Positions 19,998 to 28,716 of a DNA stretch of 64,000 bases are shown here, one piece after another. The notes beneath the pieces are model-generated. The model was given only the letters and a program-made list of their open reading frames with translations. It had not been told where the DNA came from and ran no database searches. Source of the DNA: Lachnospiraceae bacterium (GTDB lineage: Bacteria > Bacillota > Clostridia > Lachnospirales > Lachnospiraceae); contig JAETON010000001.1 of NCBI GenBank assembly GCA_021771695.1, positions 100,848 through 164,847 on the forward strand. Direction: 5' to 3'. The translations under genes and the position numbers were made by a program. Position 1 is the stretch's first letter, and each line of letters begins with the position of its first letter.

Positions 19998-22163
19998 TTA
20001 TCCTCTTTTTCTTCTTCTAAACACTGTCAAAACAGACGTCATACATCCAGAAATAACGACAAGTCCAATCCACAATACCATATCTACATTATCACCAGTT
20101 TTTGGATTATCCGTTGACGTCCTTTTAACAGTATTCGTTGGTTTTTTATTGGTATCCGTTCCATTAGTATTTGGTTTTTTGTTATCATCAGTAGCCGGAT
20201 TATTTATTTTCTTTTCCTTTACAGTAACCATAATCGTCTTTGTACAGGAAGCACCCTGACCGTCAGTTACCTTATAGGTCACTTCATAAACACCAGCTTT
20301 TGATGTGTCTACATTGCTGTGTAATACTTCGACTTTATCTGTAAGGTTGCCATCTTCCTTATCAGAAGCTGTTACATCCTTCAATGGGTCAAATGTATCT
20401 CCCACAGTCAACGTCTTATCTGTTGCACTGATTAATGGAACTTCGTTCAGTGTTTCCATCTTTGGATTGACAATGACCGCAATTGTCTTTGTGCAGCAAG
20501 CACCTTGACTGTCAGTTACTTTATAGGTCACTTCATAAACACCAGCTTTTGAAGTATTCACATTGCTATTTAATACTTCAATCTTATCTGTAAGATTACC
20601 ATCTTCCTTATCAGAAGCTGTTACATCTTTCAATGGGTCAAATGTATCTCCCACAGTCAACGTCTTATCCTCTGCAAGGATAACTGGTATTTCATTATTG
20701 CTAAAGCCTATTTTTAAATCTTCTCCTTCTATTTTAGGAATCGAAAACTTTATACTTGACGCTTTAGCGACTCCATCAATATATCCAGTCATCAACAGGT
20801 TGTCTCCTGTACGAGCTAGTTCTTGCGCAGTTTGTTTTGATATGGTAAAGTTACTTGAATCGCCCTGAGTCAAATACATAGGTTCTAATACTATTTGAGA
20901 TGTTGTTTGAATACGATCATGTGTTCTTAGTTTTACACGTAGGATAAAATTATTCTTACCCTTACTTGCAAATGAGAATGTTGAAGTTGGATTTCCGGTT
21001 TCAACACTATTTGAAACATCTGCTATTAAATTATAATCTTCATCCAAGATGTATAGGGGCTCAAATGAATAGCTTGTAAAACTCCAATTCTTTAATTCAT
21101 CAGCAACTTTCACACGTGAATCTATATTTATATGCAAATCAACATGACTATAAGATGCCCCTTTTTTTGTTCCATCATCCATAATTCCACTATTTGTTAA
21201 AACGCCACCGGGATTCAAATAAGTTAAATGGCCTAGCGCTTTTTGATTAAATTCAAAATTAGTAGACAAATTCAGCTGATAATTGTCCTTTGATTCATCA
21301 AAATAGACAATTGCTGATTTATCACTGCCATTAATGTCAAATCCTGAATTTTCCTTGATATTACCATCAATTGTGTCTGCTGCCGACATATCTGGGTTAA
21401 TTGTAATTGTTCCAGTCGCACTAGACATATTAATTACTCCAACATATATCGCATATAGTTTAATTGGCCCAGAAGTACTTTCATATGTAACATCTGAAAC
21501 TTTTTGGGTTGAGTAATACAATTGAGCACTATCATCGGTCAGATAACTCTTTGATGTCGACCAGCCGATAAAATATTTTTTTGAAAGGAATGTTCCTGTA
21601 GCATACAATCCGCAATTTCCCAACTCTTCGTTAGGATCATTAAATGTTTTGTCTATGATTCCTTGGTTGCCATCAGTTGTATCAAACTGTATGACTTGAT
21701 TATACATATTTTGCTTTAAATCATCAGAATTATCATCTGTGTTCAGTGAAAATCCCTTGTTCCCCTTATCAGCTTTTTCGTCTTGAGACGTCTCTGTTTT
21801 GCTTTCCTCTTTCTCCCCGATTTCCGTTACTTCTGCCTGTATGGTTTCTTCCTTGCTTTCACCATTAACACAATAACACACCTTGAAATTATATGTACCA
21901 TTTTTTGACACTCTGTATGTAATAGTCTCAAGATTCTCCGTGACTTCTTTTCCATCCGGCAATTTTACCTTTTCCAGCAATACATTCTCTTGTTTCTTCA
22001 AGGTTAAAGTAATGCTACTCTGTGTCCTATCTTTTCTCATGTCTTGGCAAATTTCATATTGCAACTGTGATATATCATTTTCCTCCGCAAACACTGTGGG
22101 GATTTGTAATAATGAAAACACCAAAAGTAACACAAAAAAAAACGGCATGACTCTTTTTCTCAT
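19998..22163 (-). CDS. Sortase-anchored surface protein with two DUF5011 modules
   Basis: A 721-residue cell-wall protein and paralogue of the following gene. It has a signal peptide (MRKRVMPFFFVLLLVFSLLQ ... VFAEE) and an N-terminal shared domain with QLQYEICQDMRKDRTQSSIT. An Asp/Lys-rich linker follows, then a module with KKYFIGWSTSKSY that recalls InlB B-repeats, and a unique middle region to about residue 480. Two DUF5011 Ig-like modules lie near 488-561 and 572-647. The end is DNPKTGDN, a hydrophobic segment and RRRKRG, a sortase signal. Start set at ATG 22163, eight bases after AAAGGAG; earlier in-frame Met codons lack a site. The middle region does not match the paralogue, so the two share ends but differ in the displayed part. 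Confidence 0.87.
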   Translation of the reverse strand: MRKRVMPFFFVLLLVFSLLQIPTVFAEENDISQLQYEICQDMRKDRTQSSITLTLKKQENVLLEKVKLPDGKEVTENLETITYRVSKNGTYNFKVCYCVNGESKEETIQAEVTEIGEKEESKTETSQDEKADKGNKGFSLNTDDNSDDLKQNMYNQVIQFDTTDGNQGIIDKTFNDPNEELGNCGLYATGTFLSKKYFIGWSTSKSYLTDDSAQLYYSTQKVSDVTYESTSGPIKLYAIYVGVINMSSATGTITINPDMSAADTIDGNIKENSGFDINGSDKSAIVYFDESKDNYQLNLSTNFEFNQKALGHLTYLNPGGVLTNSGIMDDGTKKGASYSHVDLHINIDSRVKVADELKNWSFTSYSFEPLYILDEDYNLIADVSNSVETGNPTSTFSFASKGKNNFILRVKLRTHDRIQTTSQIVLEPMYLTQGDSSNFTISKQTAQELARTGDNLLMTGYIDGVAKASSIKFSIPKIEGEDLKIGFSNNEIPVILAEDKTLTVGDTFDPLKDVTASDKEDGNLTDKIEVLNSNVNTSKAGVYEVTYKVTDSQGACCTKTIAVIVNPKMETLNEVPLISATDKTLTVGDTFDPLKDVTASDKEDGNLTDKVEVLHSNVDTSKAGVYEVTYKVTDGQGASCTKTIMVTVKEKKINNPATDDNKKPNTNGTDTNKKPTNTVKRTSTDNPKTGDNVDMVLWIGLVVISGCMTSVLTVFRRRKRG
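20222..20448 (-). repeat. DUF5011-encoding repeat, copy 2
   Basis: Second copy of the roughly 220-bp Ig-like module, nearest in sequence to copy 1, including an identical stretch of more than 40 bp around 20289-20333. Confidence 0.8.
20479..20700 (-). repeat. DUF5011-encoding repeat, copy 3
   Basis: Third copy of the module, adjoining copy 2 in tandem within the same gene and differing mainly in a short central stretch. Confidence 0.8.
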
Positions 22164-22215
22164 CTTTGTTTTCTCCTTTACTATCATCATTTTTTGATAG
22201 TGCATCATCACAGGC

Positions 22216-22345
22216 GTGAGGAAAAGCAGACTTTTTCTCCGTATCGTTGTATACTAGATATGGTAGTGTATTTATACTTTTTCAAAGTGAAATCGTTAAA
22301 ATCATAGGCATTTTTGACTGTGAGGAAAAGTCTACCTTTTTTCCC
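22216..22345. repeat. Pair of related dyads between recombinase and surface gene
   Basis: Two direct copies of GTGAGGAAAAG, each followed by a T-rich inverted arm: 22216-22240 (GTGAGGAAAAG, CAGA, CTTTTTCTCC) and 22320-22345 (GTGAGGAAAAG, TCTA, CCTTTTTTCCC). They are about 105 bp apart. The second overlaps the recombinase stop codon. A plausible minus-strand promoter (TTAACG, 17 bases, TATAAA) for the surface gene lies between them. They could be recombination subsites or hairpins; see findings. Confidence 0.5.
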
Positions 22346-22976
22346 ATTTTGATATATTGGACTTATTTGCAAAACTAAATTCCACCCCTAAATCATCTGC
22401 CCATGAAGAAAACGTGTGATGGCTGACCCCTGCTCTACGGGAAGCCTCTCTTAAGCTGATTTTCCCTTCTTTCCATAAATTATAGATGACATCAAAATCC
22501 TTTGGCTTCTTCTTTTTAGGTCGTCCGAATCGAATCCCTTTTTCTTTTGCAATCTTGATTCCCTCTGCCTGTCTTTGTTTGATATTCTCTCTTTCGATTT
22601 GCGCAACATAAGAAAGAATCTGTAATACCAAATCCGCAATAAACTTTCCCGTAATACCATTGACCTGCTTTCGTGTATCAAGCAAGGGAAAATCCAGTAC
22701 AATTAAATCAATATTTTTTACCCTTGTCAGATAACGCCATTGTTCTATAATTTCTTCATAATCACGTCCCAGCCGGTCAATGGACTTGATATAAAGCTCA
22801 TCTCCAGCCCTGATAATTTTAATTAATTTCTGGTAATTTTTACGGTTGAAATCTTTTCCCGATTGTTTATCAATAAACATCTGCCTTGAACACAGCCCAA
22901 TATGCTGCATTGCTTCTACTTGCCTTGCAACATTCTGATCTTTACTGGACACTCTGATATACGCATATTTCTTCAT
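22332..22976 (-). CDS. Small serine recombinase (resolvase/invertase family)
   Basis: A 214-residue site-specific recombinase. The catalytic domain opens YAYIRVSSKDQNVARQ with the nucleophilic Ser near residue 10, followed by IKSIDRLGRDYEEI (catalytic Arg region near 68), a long E-helix (FIADLVLQILSYVAQIERENIKQRQAEG) and a C-terminal helix-turn-helix (ISLREASRRAGVSHHTFSSW). The length fits small resolvases/invertases, not large integrases. AGGAGG precedes the ATG. It is immediately upstream of the two surface-protein genes on the same strand. A role in moving or switching that cassette is inferred, not shown. Confidence 0.9.
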   Translation of the reverse strand: MKKYAYIRVSSKDQNVARQVEAMQHIGLCSRQMFIDKQSGKDFNRKNYQKLIKIIRAGDELYIKSIDRLGRDYEEIIEQWRYLTRVKNIDLIVLDFPLLDTRKQVNGITGKFIADLVLQILSYVAQIERENIKQRQAEGIKIAKEKGIRFGRPKKKKPKDFDVIYNLWKEGKISLREASRRAGVSHHTFSSWADDLGVEFSFANKSNISKWEKR

Positions 22977-23075
22977 ATAATTACCTCCTCATTGCGTAAA
23001 AATATCAAAAAAAATTATACTAAAGCCATATAAAAATCATTAACCATATCCATGCAAATTATGAAAAAACTTTAT

Positions 23076-23108
23076 AAAAAAAGAGCCTGCCATACAGACT
23101 CTTTTTTC
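23076..23108 (-). terminator. Terminator after the PF06541 gene
   Basis: Stem GAGTCTG/CAGGCTC (minus strand) with one mismatch and a 5-nt loop, ending in TTTTTTT, about 50 nt past the stop. The A/T-rich flanks are symmetrical. Confidence 0.75.
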
Positions 23109-23159
23109 ATATCATAGTATATCTATTCAATATTAACTTTCATCAAAGTTCCATTGCTT

Positions 23160-24005
23160 TTATTTTCTTTTATCAAATTTACTTTTCATATAACGGAACA
23201 CTTCCTGATGGGATTTGGGATCTAAATGTGGGAAAGCCTCCAGCAATCGGCGGTTTTTCATTTGGATCGTCTCTGCAATCTCATGATATTTATCAAGCAA
23301 TTCATTTCTGCGCTGCTGCATTTCCTCCATAAGCTGTCTTTTGCGATGTTCTGCTTCCTCCGTAAATTCTTTGGATTTCTGCAGCATTTCATCCCGGCTT
23401 TCCATAGCTTCCATAACATTCTCAAAAATATTTTCTCCAATTTCATCGGAAATATCATGCAGCTTCTCTGCAATCTCATGCATTGCAGCCAGACGTTTAT
23501 TCATCTTCAAAATAGAAGAAGCCGTCACATATAAATCCGCTGTCATTCCAATCATAAGCACAGCTAAACATACTGAACCAATCAAAAACGGAATCATAGA
23601 AAGCAATTTAAAAATCAAAGGATGAATAAAATCTACAATCAATACGCAGGCCGCACCCCAAATCAGTGAAAACAATACACAAACATATCCCCCAATATTC
23701 AATGGCATATCCGAATAGTCCCACCATCTGGCATGGAAAATCTTTTCCATAAGATAACCAGTGATACCCTCCAGCACAGTAACCAAAACGACAGAAGTTA
23801 CATAAAGTAAAACGAAGTTCCCCTTAAAACCCGACAAGAGAACTACCACTGAAGTAACACCTAATCCATAGATTGGACAAATCGGACCATTTAAAAATCC
23901 TCGGTTTACAAAATGCTGTTCTTTCACTGCTGCAAATGCAACTTCGGTACACCACCCAAGAAATCCATATGTAAAAAATGATAATAATACAAAATAGAAC
24001 GACAT
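23160..24005 (-). CDS. PF06541-type membrane protein (putative ABC-transporter type IV) with coiled-coil tail
   Basis: A 281-residue protein. Residues 1-150 hold about five membrane segments with the family motif LGWCTEVAFAAVKEQHFVNR and GFLNGPICPIYGLG. Residues about 165-260 are charged and helical (EEAEHRKRQLMEEMQQRRNE), a likely coiled coil in the cytoplasm. The name ABC permease is historical and no ATPase partner is nearby. It follows mnmA by 22 nt, so it is probably the last gene of the Fe-S/thiolation transcript. Function unknown. Confidence 0.8.
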   Translation of the reverse strand: MSFYFVLLSFFTYGFLGWCTEVAFAAVKEQHFVNRGFLNGPICPIYGLGVTSVVVLLSGFKGNFVLLYVTSVVLVTVLEGITGYLMEKIFHARWWDYSDMPLNIGGYVCVLFSLIWGAACVLIVDFIHPLIFKLLSMIPFLIGSVCLAVLMIGMTADLYVTASSILKMNKRLAAMHEIAEKLHDISDEIGENIFENVMEAMESRDEMLQKSKEFTEEAEHRKRQLMEEMQQRRNELLDKYHEIAETIQMKNRRLLEAFPHLDPKSHQEVFRYMKSKFDKRK

Positions 24006-24027
24006 ATCATCCCCCGCTTTCGGTTCA

Positions 24028-25098
24028 TCAAAGAATTGTTGCGCCTCCTACAACGGTGTCATCATGATAAAATACCACTGCCTGTCCGGGTGTTACCGCA
24101 CGCTGCGGCTGTTCAAAAACCACTTTAATTTTATCATTTTCTGCCATAGTAATCCTGCATGGAACTTCCGGACTATTATATCTGATTTTCGCATTCACAT
24201 TCATTTCCCCATCAATTTGAGAAACAGACATAAGATTCACCTGATTCCCATATAAAACATCTGAAAATAGATCATCCTTTGTCCCAATGACAACTTCATT
24301 GGTATTTTTATCTACTCTCACCACATATCCCGGCTGTTTTAATGATAACCCAAGTCCTCTTCTTTGTCCAACCGTATAATAAATAATTCCTTTATGCTGA
24401 CCTAAAATATTTCCTTCGGTATCTACAAAATTTCCCTTTGGAACCGCAATTCCCGTATTTTCTTCAATAAATTTTCCATAGTCGTCTTCTACAAAACAAA
24501 TATCCTGACTGTCAGGCTTCTTTGCAACCAAAAGACCTATCTGCTCTGCTATTTTTCGTATTTCCTCTTTGGAATACTGTCCTACCGGCATTAATGTTTT
24601 CGACAGCTGGTTTTGTGTCAAATTATATAATGCATATGTTTGATCTTTTGCCAAGGTTTTGGACCGTTTCAGAGAATATCTTCCATTGTCCAATTTTACA
24701 ATTTGAGCATAGTGGCCGGTTGCAATATAATCTGCTCCAATATCTAAGCAGCGTTTCAGTAAAGACTCCCACTTCACATAACGATTACATGCAATGCAGG
24801 GATTCGGCGTTCTGGCATTTAAATATTCCTCACAAAAATAATCAATAACTTTTTCTTTAAAATCCTTTCGGAAATTCATCACATAATATGGAATTCCCAA
24901 AGTCTGCGCCACTCTTCTGGCATCATCTACTGCAGACAATCCGCAGCACCCGCCGTTTTCTTCCTGAATGGCTTCCTTCTCTTCCTGCCATATCTGCATG
25001 GTAACTCCTATAACATCATATCCCTGCTCCTTTAGTAAATAGGCTGCCACGGAGGAATCGACTCCTCCGGACATTCCAACCACTACCTTTTCCTTCAC
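24028..25098 (-). CDS. mnmA: tRNA-specific 2-thiouridylase MnmA
   Basis: Thiolates U34 of Lys, Glu and Gln tRNAs, using sulfur from a cysteine desulfurase. The PP-loop ATP site is GMSGGVDSSVAAYLL at residues 8-22. One catalytic Cys is in NPCIACNRYVKW near 100 and the second in DSQDICFVEDDYG near 200. The C-terminal beta-barrel region has GQRRGLGL and TPGQAVVFYHDD. 356 residues is the normal length. GTG at 25098 is the start, six bases after AGGAGG. It lies directly downstream of the IscU-like and IscS genes that would supply sulfur. Confidence 0.96.
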   Translation of the reverse strand: MKEKVVVGMSGGVDSSVAAYLLKEQGYDVIGVTMQIWQEEKEAIQEENGGCCGLSAVDDARRVAQTLGIPYYVMNFRKDFKEKVIDYFCEEYLNARTPNPCIACNRYVKWESLLKRCLDIGADYIATGHYAQIVKLDNGRYSLKRSKTLAKDQTYALYNLTQNQLSKTLMPVGQYSKEEIRKIAEQIGLLVAKKPDSQDICFVEDDYGKFIEENTGIAVPKGNFVDTEGNILGQHKGIIYYTVGQRRGLGLSLKQPGYVVRVDKNTNEVVIGTKDDLFSDVLYGNQVNLMSVSQIDGEMNVNAKIRYNSPEVPCRITMAENDKIKVVFEQPQRAVTPGQAVVFYHDDTVVGGATIL

Positions 25099-25107
25099 AA
25101 CAGCCTC

Positions 25108-25545
25108 CTAATATTCTTCCTCTTCTTCCTCTTCACTAATATCTGATTTTGGTTTATCCAGTCCCTCAATCTTGATTCCATTTTTCTCTGCATAATCCCA
25201 CAATGCTGCATGAATTGCTTCTTCTGCCAAAAGTGAACAATGCACTTTCACTGGCGGCAGTCCGTCTAACGCTTCCATAACAGCTTTATTTGTAACTTCC
25301 AATGCTTCCTGTACGGTTTTCCCTTTTACAAGTTCCGTTGCCATACTGCTGGTTGCTACTGCCGCACCGCATCCAAATGTCTTAAATTTTACATCTTTGA
25401 TAATTTGATTTTCATCAATATCCAGATAAATTCTCATAATATCACCGCATTTTGCATTTCCAACGGTTCCTACTCCACTGGCATTTTCAATTTCCCCTAC
25501 GTTTCTTGGATTCTGAAAATGATCCATAACTTTTTCACTGTACAT
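25108..25545 (-). CDS. iscU: IscU/NifU-type Fe-S cluster scaffold
   Basis: A 145-residue scaffold on which Fe-S clusters are built with sulfur from the adjacent IscS. The three ligand cysteines are present in NAKCGDIM near residue 33, FGCGAAVATSS near 58 and KVHCSLLAEEAI near 102. The tail is a run of seven glutamates and a Tyr, an odd acidic extension. AGGAGG precedes ATG 25545. Order IscR-IscS-IscU-MnmA, all on one strand, is usual for Clostridia. Confidence 0.95.
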   Translation of the reverse strand: MYSEKVMDHFQNPRNVGEIENASGVGTVGNAKCGDIMRIYLDIDENQIIKDVKFKTFGCGAAVATSSMATELVKGKTVQEALEVTNKAVMEALDGLPPVKVHCSLLAEEAIHAALWDYAEKNGIKIEGLDKPKSDISEEEEEEEY

Positions 25546-25579
25546 AATGAATTCCTCCTGTATTTTCGATACTTTTCGT

Positions 25580-26761
25580 CTAACTGTTTTTCTTTACAAA
25601 ATCTTCATAAAGAGGAGACATCGTCCTCAATTTTTCTACAATCTCTTTTAATTTCTCGATCACATAATCCATGTCTTCTTTGGTCGTCTCTTCCCCTAAT
25701 GTCATACGCAGAGAACCATGGGCAATCTCATGCGGCAGTCCAATCGCTAATAACACATGAGACGGGTCCAAAGAACCAGAGGTACATGCAGAACCGCTGG
25801 AAGCACAAATTCCTGCCATATCCAGCATAATCAGCAGAGATTCTCCTTCAATAAACTGAACGCTGATATTAATGTTATTTGGCAGACGTTTTTTTCTATC
25901 TCCGTTTATACGGCAGTATGGTACTTCTGCAAGAATTCGATTCATCGCATAATCTCTTAATTCAGTTTCTTTTTTCGTTCTTTCTTCCATGGTATCAAAG
26001 GCAATTTCTACAGCCTTTCCAAGACCTACAATTCCGGTTACGTTTTCTGTTCCTGCACGGCGTTTTCTCTCCTGTGCTCCTCCATGAATAAAAGAACGAA
26101 GCTTTAATCCCTTTCGGATATATAAAAATCCAACACCCTTTGGACCATTTAATTTATGTCCGCTGGCACTTAACATATCAATATGATACTCATCTACATC
26201 AATTGGCAGCTGTCCATAAGCCTGCACGGCATCTGTATGGAAGATTATACCATGTTTTTGAGCAATTTCACCAATTTCTTTGATTGGCTGGATTGTTCCG
26301 ATTTCATTATTGGCAAACATCACAGAAATAAGAATTGTATCCGGACGGATTGCTGCTTCCAATTCATCCAGTTTCAAAATTCCAGTTTCATCAACATCTA
26401 CATAAGTAATCTCAAATCCTTTTGACTGTAAATAATCACAAGTATGCAAAATGGCATGATGTTCAATGGTACTGGTAATAATATGTTTTCCTTTATTTTC
26501 ATACGCTTCTGCTGCCGCTTTCAATGCCCAGTTATCAGACTCTGAACCGCCTGCAGTAAAATAAATATTCTGACTTTGAGTCCCAAGACTTTTTGCGATA
26601 ATTTCCCGGCTTTGATCCACTGCCTTTCGATTTGCAGATGCCGGTGTATATACACTGGATGGATTCCAGTAACTTTCTGTAAAATATGGAAGCATTGCCT
26701 CTACAACTTCTGGTCTTGCTGCAGTTGTTGCTGCATGATCTAAATAAATAATTTTGTCCAT
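25580..26761 (-). CDS. iscS: Cysteine desulfurase IscS/NifS
   Basis: PLP enzyme that removes sulfur from cysteine as an enzyme-bound persulfide for Fe-S assembly and tRNA thiolation. The 393-residue protein shows the PLP lysine in SASGHKLNGPKGVGFLYI near residue 205, the His stacking region in STIEHHAILHTCD near 100, and the active Cys in CASSGSACTSGSLDPSH near 327. The flexible-loop form fits group I (IscS/NifS). It lies between the Rrf2 regulator and the scaffold gene, so it is likely repressed by that regulator when clusters are abundant. Confidence 0.96.
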   Translation of the reverse strand: MDKIIYLDHAATTAARPEVVEAMLPYFTESYWNPSSVYTPASANRKAVDQSREIIAKSLGTQSQNIYFTAGGSESDNWALKAAAEAYENKGKHIITSTIEHHAILHTCDYLQSKGFEITYVDVDETGILKLDELEAAIRPDTILISVMFANNEIGTIQPIKEIGEIAQKHGIIFHTDAVQAYGQLPIDVDEYHIDMLSASGHKLNGPKGVGFLYIRKGLKLRSFIHGGAQERKRRAGTENVTGIVGLGKAVEIAFDTMEERTKKETELRDYAMNRILAEVPYCRINGDRKKRLPNNINISVQFIEGESLLIMLDMAGICASSGSACTSGSLDPSHVLLAIGLPHEIAHGSLRMTLGEETTKEDMDYVIEKLKEIVEKLRTMSPLYEDFVKKNS

Positions 26762-26779
26762 AACACTTTCCTTACCTTT

Positions 26780-27220
26780 CTAATATATCTCTTTCTTATG
26801 TATCGCCTTGGATTCATCCACCAGATCTTTCAGCAAAATAGAATCTACTGCCTGTTCAATGCTGTCATTGATTTTCTTCCAAACGCTTTTGGTCACACAA
26901 TATCTAGAACCAATGCAGGATTTTGATGCACCTGTCAATTCCGTACATTCCACAAGCACTAAATCTCCTTCCAAAATCCTCAGCACATCTCCTACGGAAA
27001 CTTCCTCTGTACTTTTTGCCATAAGATAACCGCCCTGTGCACCCCGGATACTTTTTACGATTCCTGCTTTTTTTAGTTTTGCCAAAAGCTGTTCTAAATA
27101 ACGAATGGAAATATCCTGCCGTTTCGCAATCTCACTAATTGATACTGGCCGATCTTCGCTGTACACTGCCAAATCTACCAATGCACGTAATCCATAGCGT
27201 CCTTTTGTTGATAATTTCAT
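26780..27220 (-). CDS. iscR: Rrf2-family regulator, IscR-like
   Basis: A 146-residue winged-helix repressor of the Fe-S operon it heads. MKLSTKGRYGLRALVDLAVY and SISEIAKRQDISIRYLEQLL form the DNA-binding domain. The C-terminal part has three cysteines with spacing C-x9-C-x5-C (LVECTELTGASKSCIGSRYC), suited to holding an Fe-S cluster as in IscR; CymR-type cysteine regulators usually lack them. ATG 27220 has GAGGTGG upstream; a GTG nine bases earlier is less likely. A dyad lies between promoter and start (27233-27256), consistent with autoregulation. Confidence 0.9.
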   Translation of the reverse strand: MKLSTKGRYGLRALVDLAVYSEDRPVSISEIAKRQDISIRYLEQLLAKLKKAGIVKSIRGAQGGYLMAKSTEEVSVGDVLRILEGDLVLVECTELTGASKSCIGSRYCVTKSVWKKINDSIEQAVDSILLKDLVDESKAIHKKEIY

Positions 27221-27232
27221 TCTTTCCACCTC

Positions 27233-27256
27233 AATCCCGACTAATTCACTAGGATT
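27233..27256 (-). promoter_or_regulatory. Putative operator of the Fe-S operon
   Basis: A 24-bp dyad, AATCC-5-AATT-5-GGATT, lying just downstream of the -10 element and covering the expected transcription start. Its place fits repression by the IscR-like protein; the motif itself has not been matched to a database. Confidence 0.55.
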
Positions 27257-27265
27257 TGCATTGTT

Positions 27266-27294
27266 ATAGTATCATTCTTCCTGTTTCTTGTCAA
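27266..27294 (-). promoter_or_regulatory. Promoter of the iscR-iscS-iscU-mnmA operon
   Basis: TTGACA (27289-27294) and TACTAT (27266-27271) on the minus strand with 17-base spacing. Confidence 0.8.
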
Positions 27295-27357
27295 CTAAAA
27301 GGTGAATATCCTCTCTTTTCTTCTCATACAATGAAAAAAAGCCATATAGGTGGTCTT

Positions 27358-28668
27358 ATGAAAAAAGCAGGTCCTTTTATCCATGGAACAATCATTCTAA
27401 CCATTTCCAACCTTTTTTCCAGATTGATTGGATTCTATAATAGAATATTTCTTGCAGGATTGATTGGTGCTCACCAAATGGGAGTTTATCAATTGATTTT
27501 CCCAATTTATCTTGTTGGATTTTCTTTTTGTTTTCAAGGCTGGCAGACCGCCCTTTCCAATATTGCCTCCGCCAAAAAGGCACAAGGGCAGGAAAATGAT
27601 GCGAAAAAAATTCTTCGGATTACTTCCATATTTACTTTGATTATCTCGCTTATTTTTACAATTGTTATATATTTTTTTTCAGACACAATTTGTCATGTCT
27701 TTTTAAAAGAAGATGACTGCATCCCCTGCCTAAAAACAGCTGTTCTTGCACTTCCATTTGTTGGAATGAAAGCATGTATCCACAGCTATTCTTTAGGAAT
27801 GGGAAATCCAAAACTGCCTGCCCTGTCTCTTTGTATTGAGCAGATTTCCCGGGTTCTCAGCATTTTTGCAATTTCTGTTACTTTCTTTGCAAAACTTCCC
27901 ACAGCTGCTATGATTGCCGTATTAGGAATGGTGATTGGCGAAATAATTTCTTTTCTTTTTACATTATGCTCTTACTATGTTTCAAAACATGATACAAACC
28001 AGCTCTCTTCGCAGAATTCTTTCCTTTCTCTGTTTCGTGAGCTTTTAAGCCTTGGAATTCCTCTTACCTGCAATGCCTTATCTGTAACACTTTTACAAAG
28101 TGCTCAAAGTATCTTAATTCCCATGATGCTGACTCGTTTTTATGGAAGCCAGCATCACTCCATTGAAATCTATGGAATATTTACAGGAATGGCATTACCA
28201 TTTATTCAATTTCCATCTACCATGACGGGATCTTTATCTGTCATGCTGCTGCCAAAAATTTCTGCCGCAAAAGCCGAAAACAATGAAAAAACACTACACC
28301 GTGCATCCAAATATCCGATTCTTTTTTGCCTTCTTTTAGGATTCGCGGGATTTTTCGGTTTCTTTACTTTTGGGCCATGGATCGGACAGTTGGTTTTCCA
28401 CAGCAGTCTTTGCGGCAGCTACCTGCGGTCACTTTCTTTTCTATGTCCTTTTTTGTATTTATCTGGAACGCTAACCAGTATTTTAAACGGACTGGGCGAA
28501 ACCAAAACTACACTGTTTCACAACAGTATTTCTCTCACCATTCAAATTTTATTTATCATCTTTGTCATCCCCGTACAAGGCATTCACGGATATTTATGGG
28601 GACTTCTTGCCAGCGCTGTTTTACTGGTAGGAATGAATCTAAAACATTTAAAACAAATATTATGGTAA
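27358..28668 (+). CDS. SpoVB-like polysaccharide/lipid flippase (MATE-like, PST family)
   Basis: A 436-residue membrane protein with about 12 hydrophobic segments. The opening GTIILTISNLFSRLIGFYNR and IGAHQMGVYQLIFPIY match the SpoVB/MurJ-like exporter group. In spore formers SpoVB helps cortex peptidoglycan synthesis, but paralogues handle other lipid-linked glycans, so the exact substrate is open. The frame is open from 27256 (TTG), but ATG 27358 follows AGGTGG at four bases and places the first membrane segment near the start. It is divergent from the iscR operon and convergent with the Csp-like protease. Confidence 0.85.
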   Translation: MKKAGPFIHGTIILTISNLFSRLIGFYNRIFLAGLIGAHQMGVYQLIFPIYLVGFSFCFQGWQTALSNIASAKKAQGQENDAKKILRITSIFTLIISLIFTIVIYFFSDTICHVFLKEDDCIPCLKTAVLALPFVGMKACIHSYSLGMGNPKLPALSLCIEQISRVLSIFAISVTFFAKLPTAAMIAVLGMVIGEIISFLFTLCSYYVSKHDTNQLSSQNSFLSLFRELLSLGIPLTCNALSVTLLQSAQSILIPMMLTRFYGSQHHSIEIYGIFTGMALPFIQFPSTMTGSLSVMLLPKISAAKAENNEKTLHRASKYPILFCLLLGFAGFFGFFTFGPWIGQLVFHSSLCGSYLRSLSFLCPFLYLSGTLTSILNGLGETKTTLFHNSISLTIQILFIIFVIPVQGIHGYLWGLLASAVLLVGMNLKHLKQILW

Positions 28669-28672
28669 AAAA

Positions 28673-28716
28673 TAAGCAGGCAGAAATTTTTAACATTCTG
28701 TCTGCTTCATTTTTCT
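28673..28716. terminator. Shared terminator between convergent genes
   Basis: An imperfect stem (AAGCAGGCAGAA at 28674-28685 with TTCTGTCTGCTT at 28696-28707) followed on plus by TCATTTTTCTT and on minus by an AT-rich T run. It overlaps the stop of the protease gene. Confidence 0.75.
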
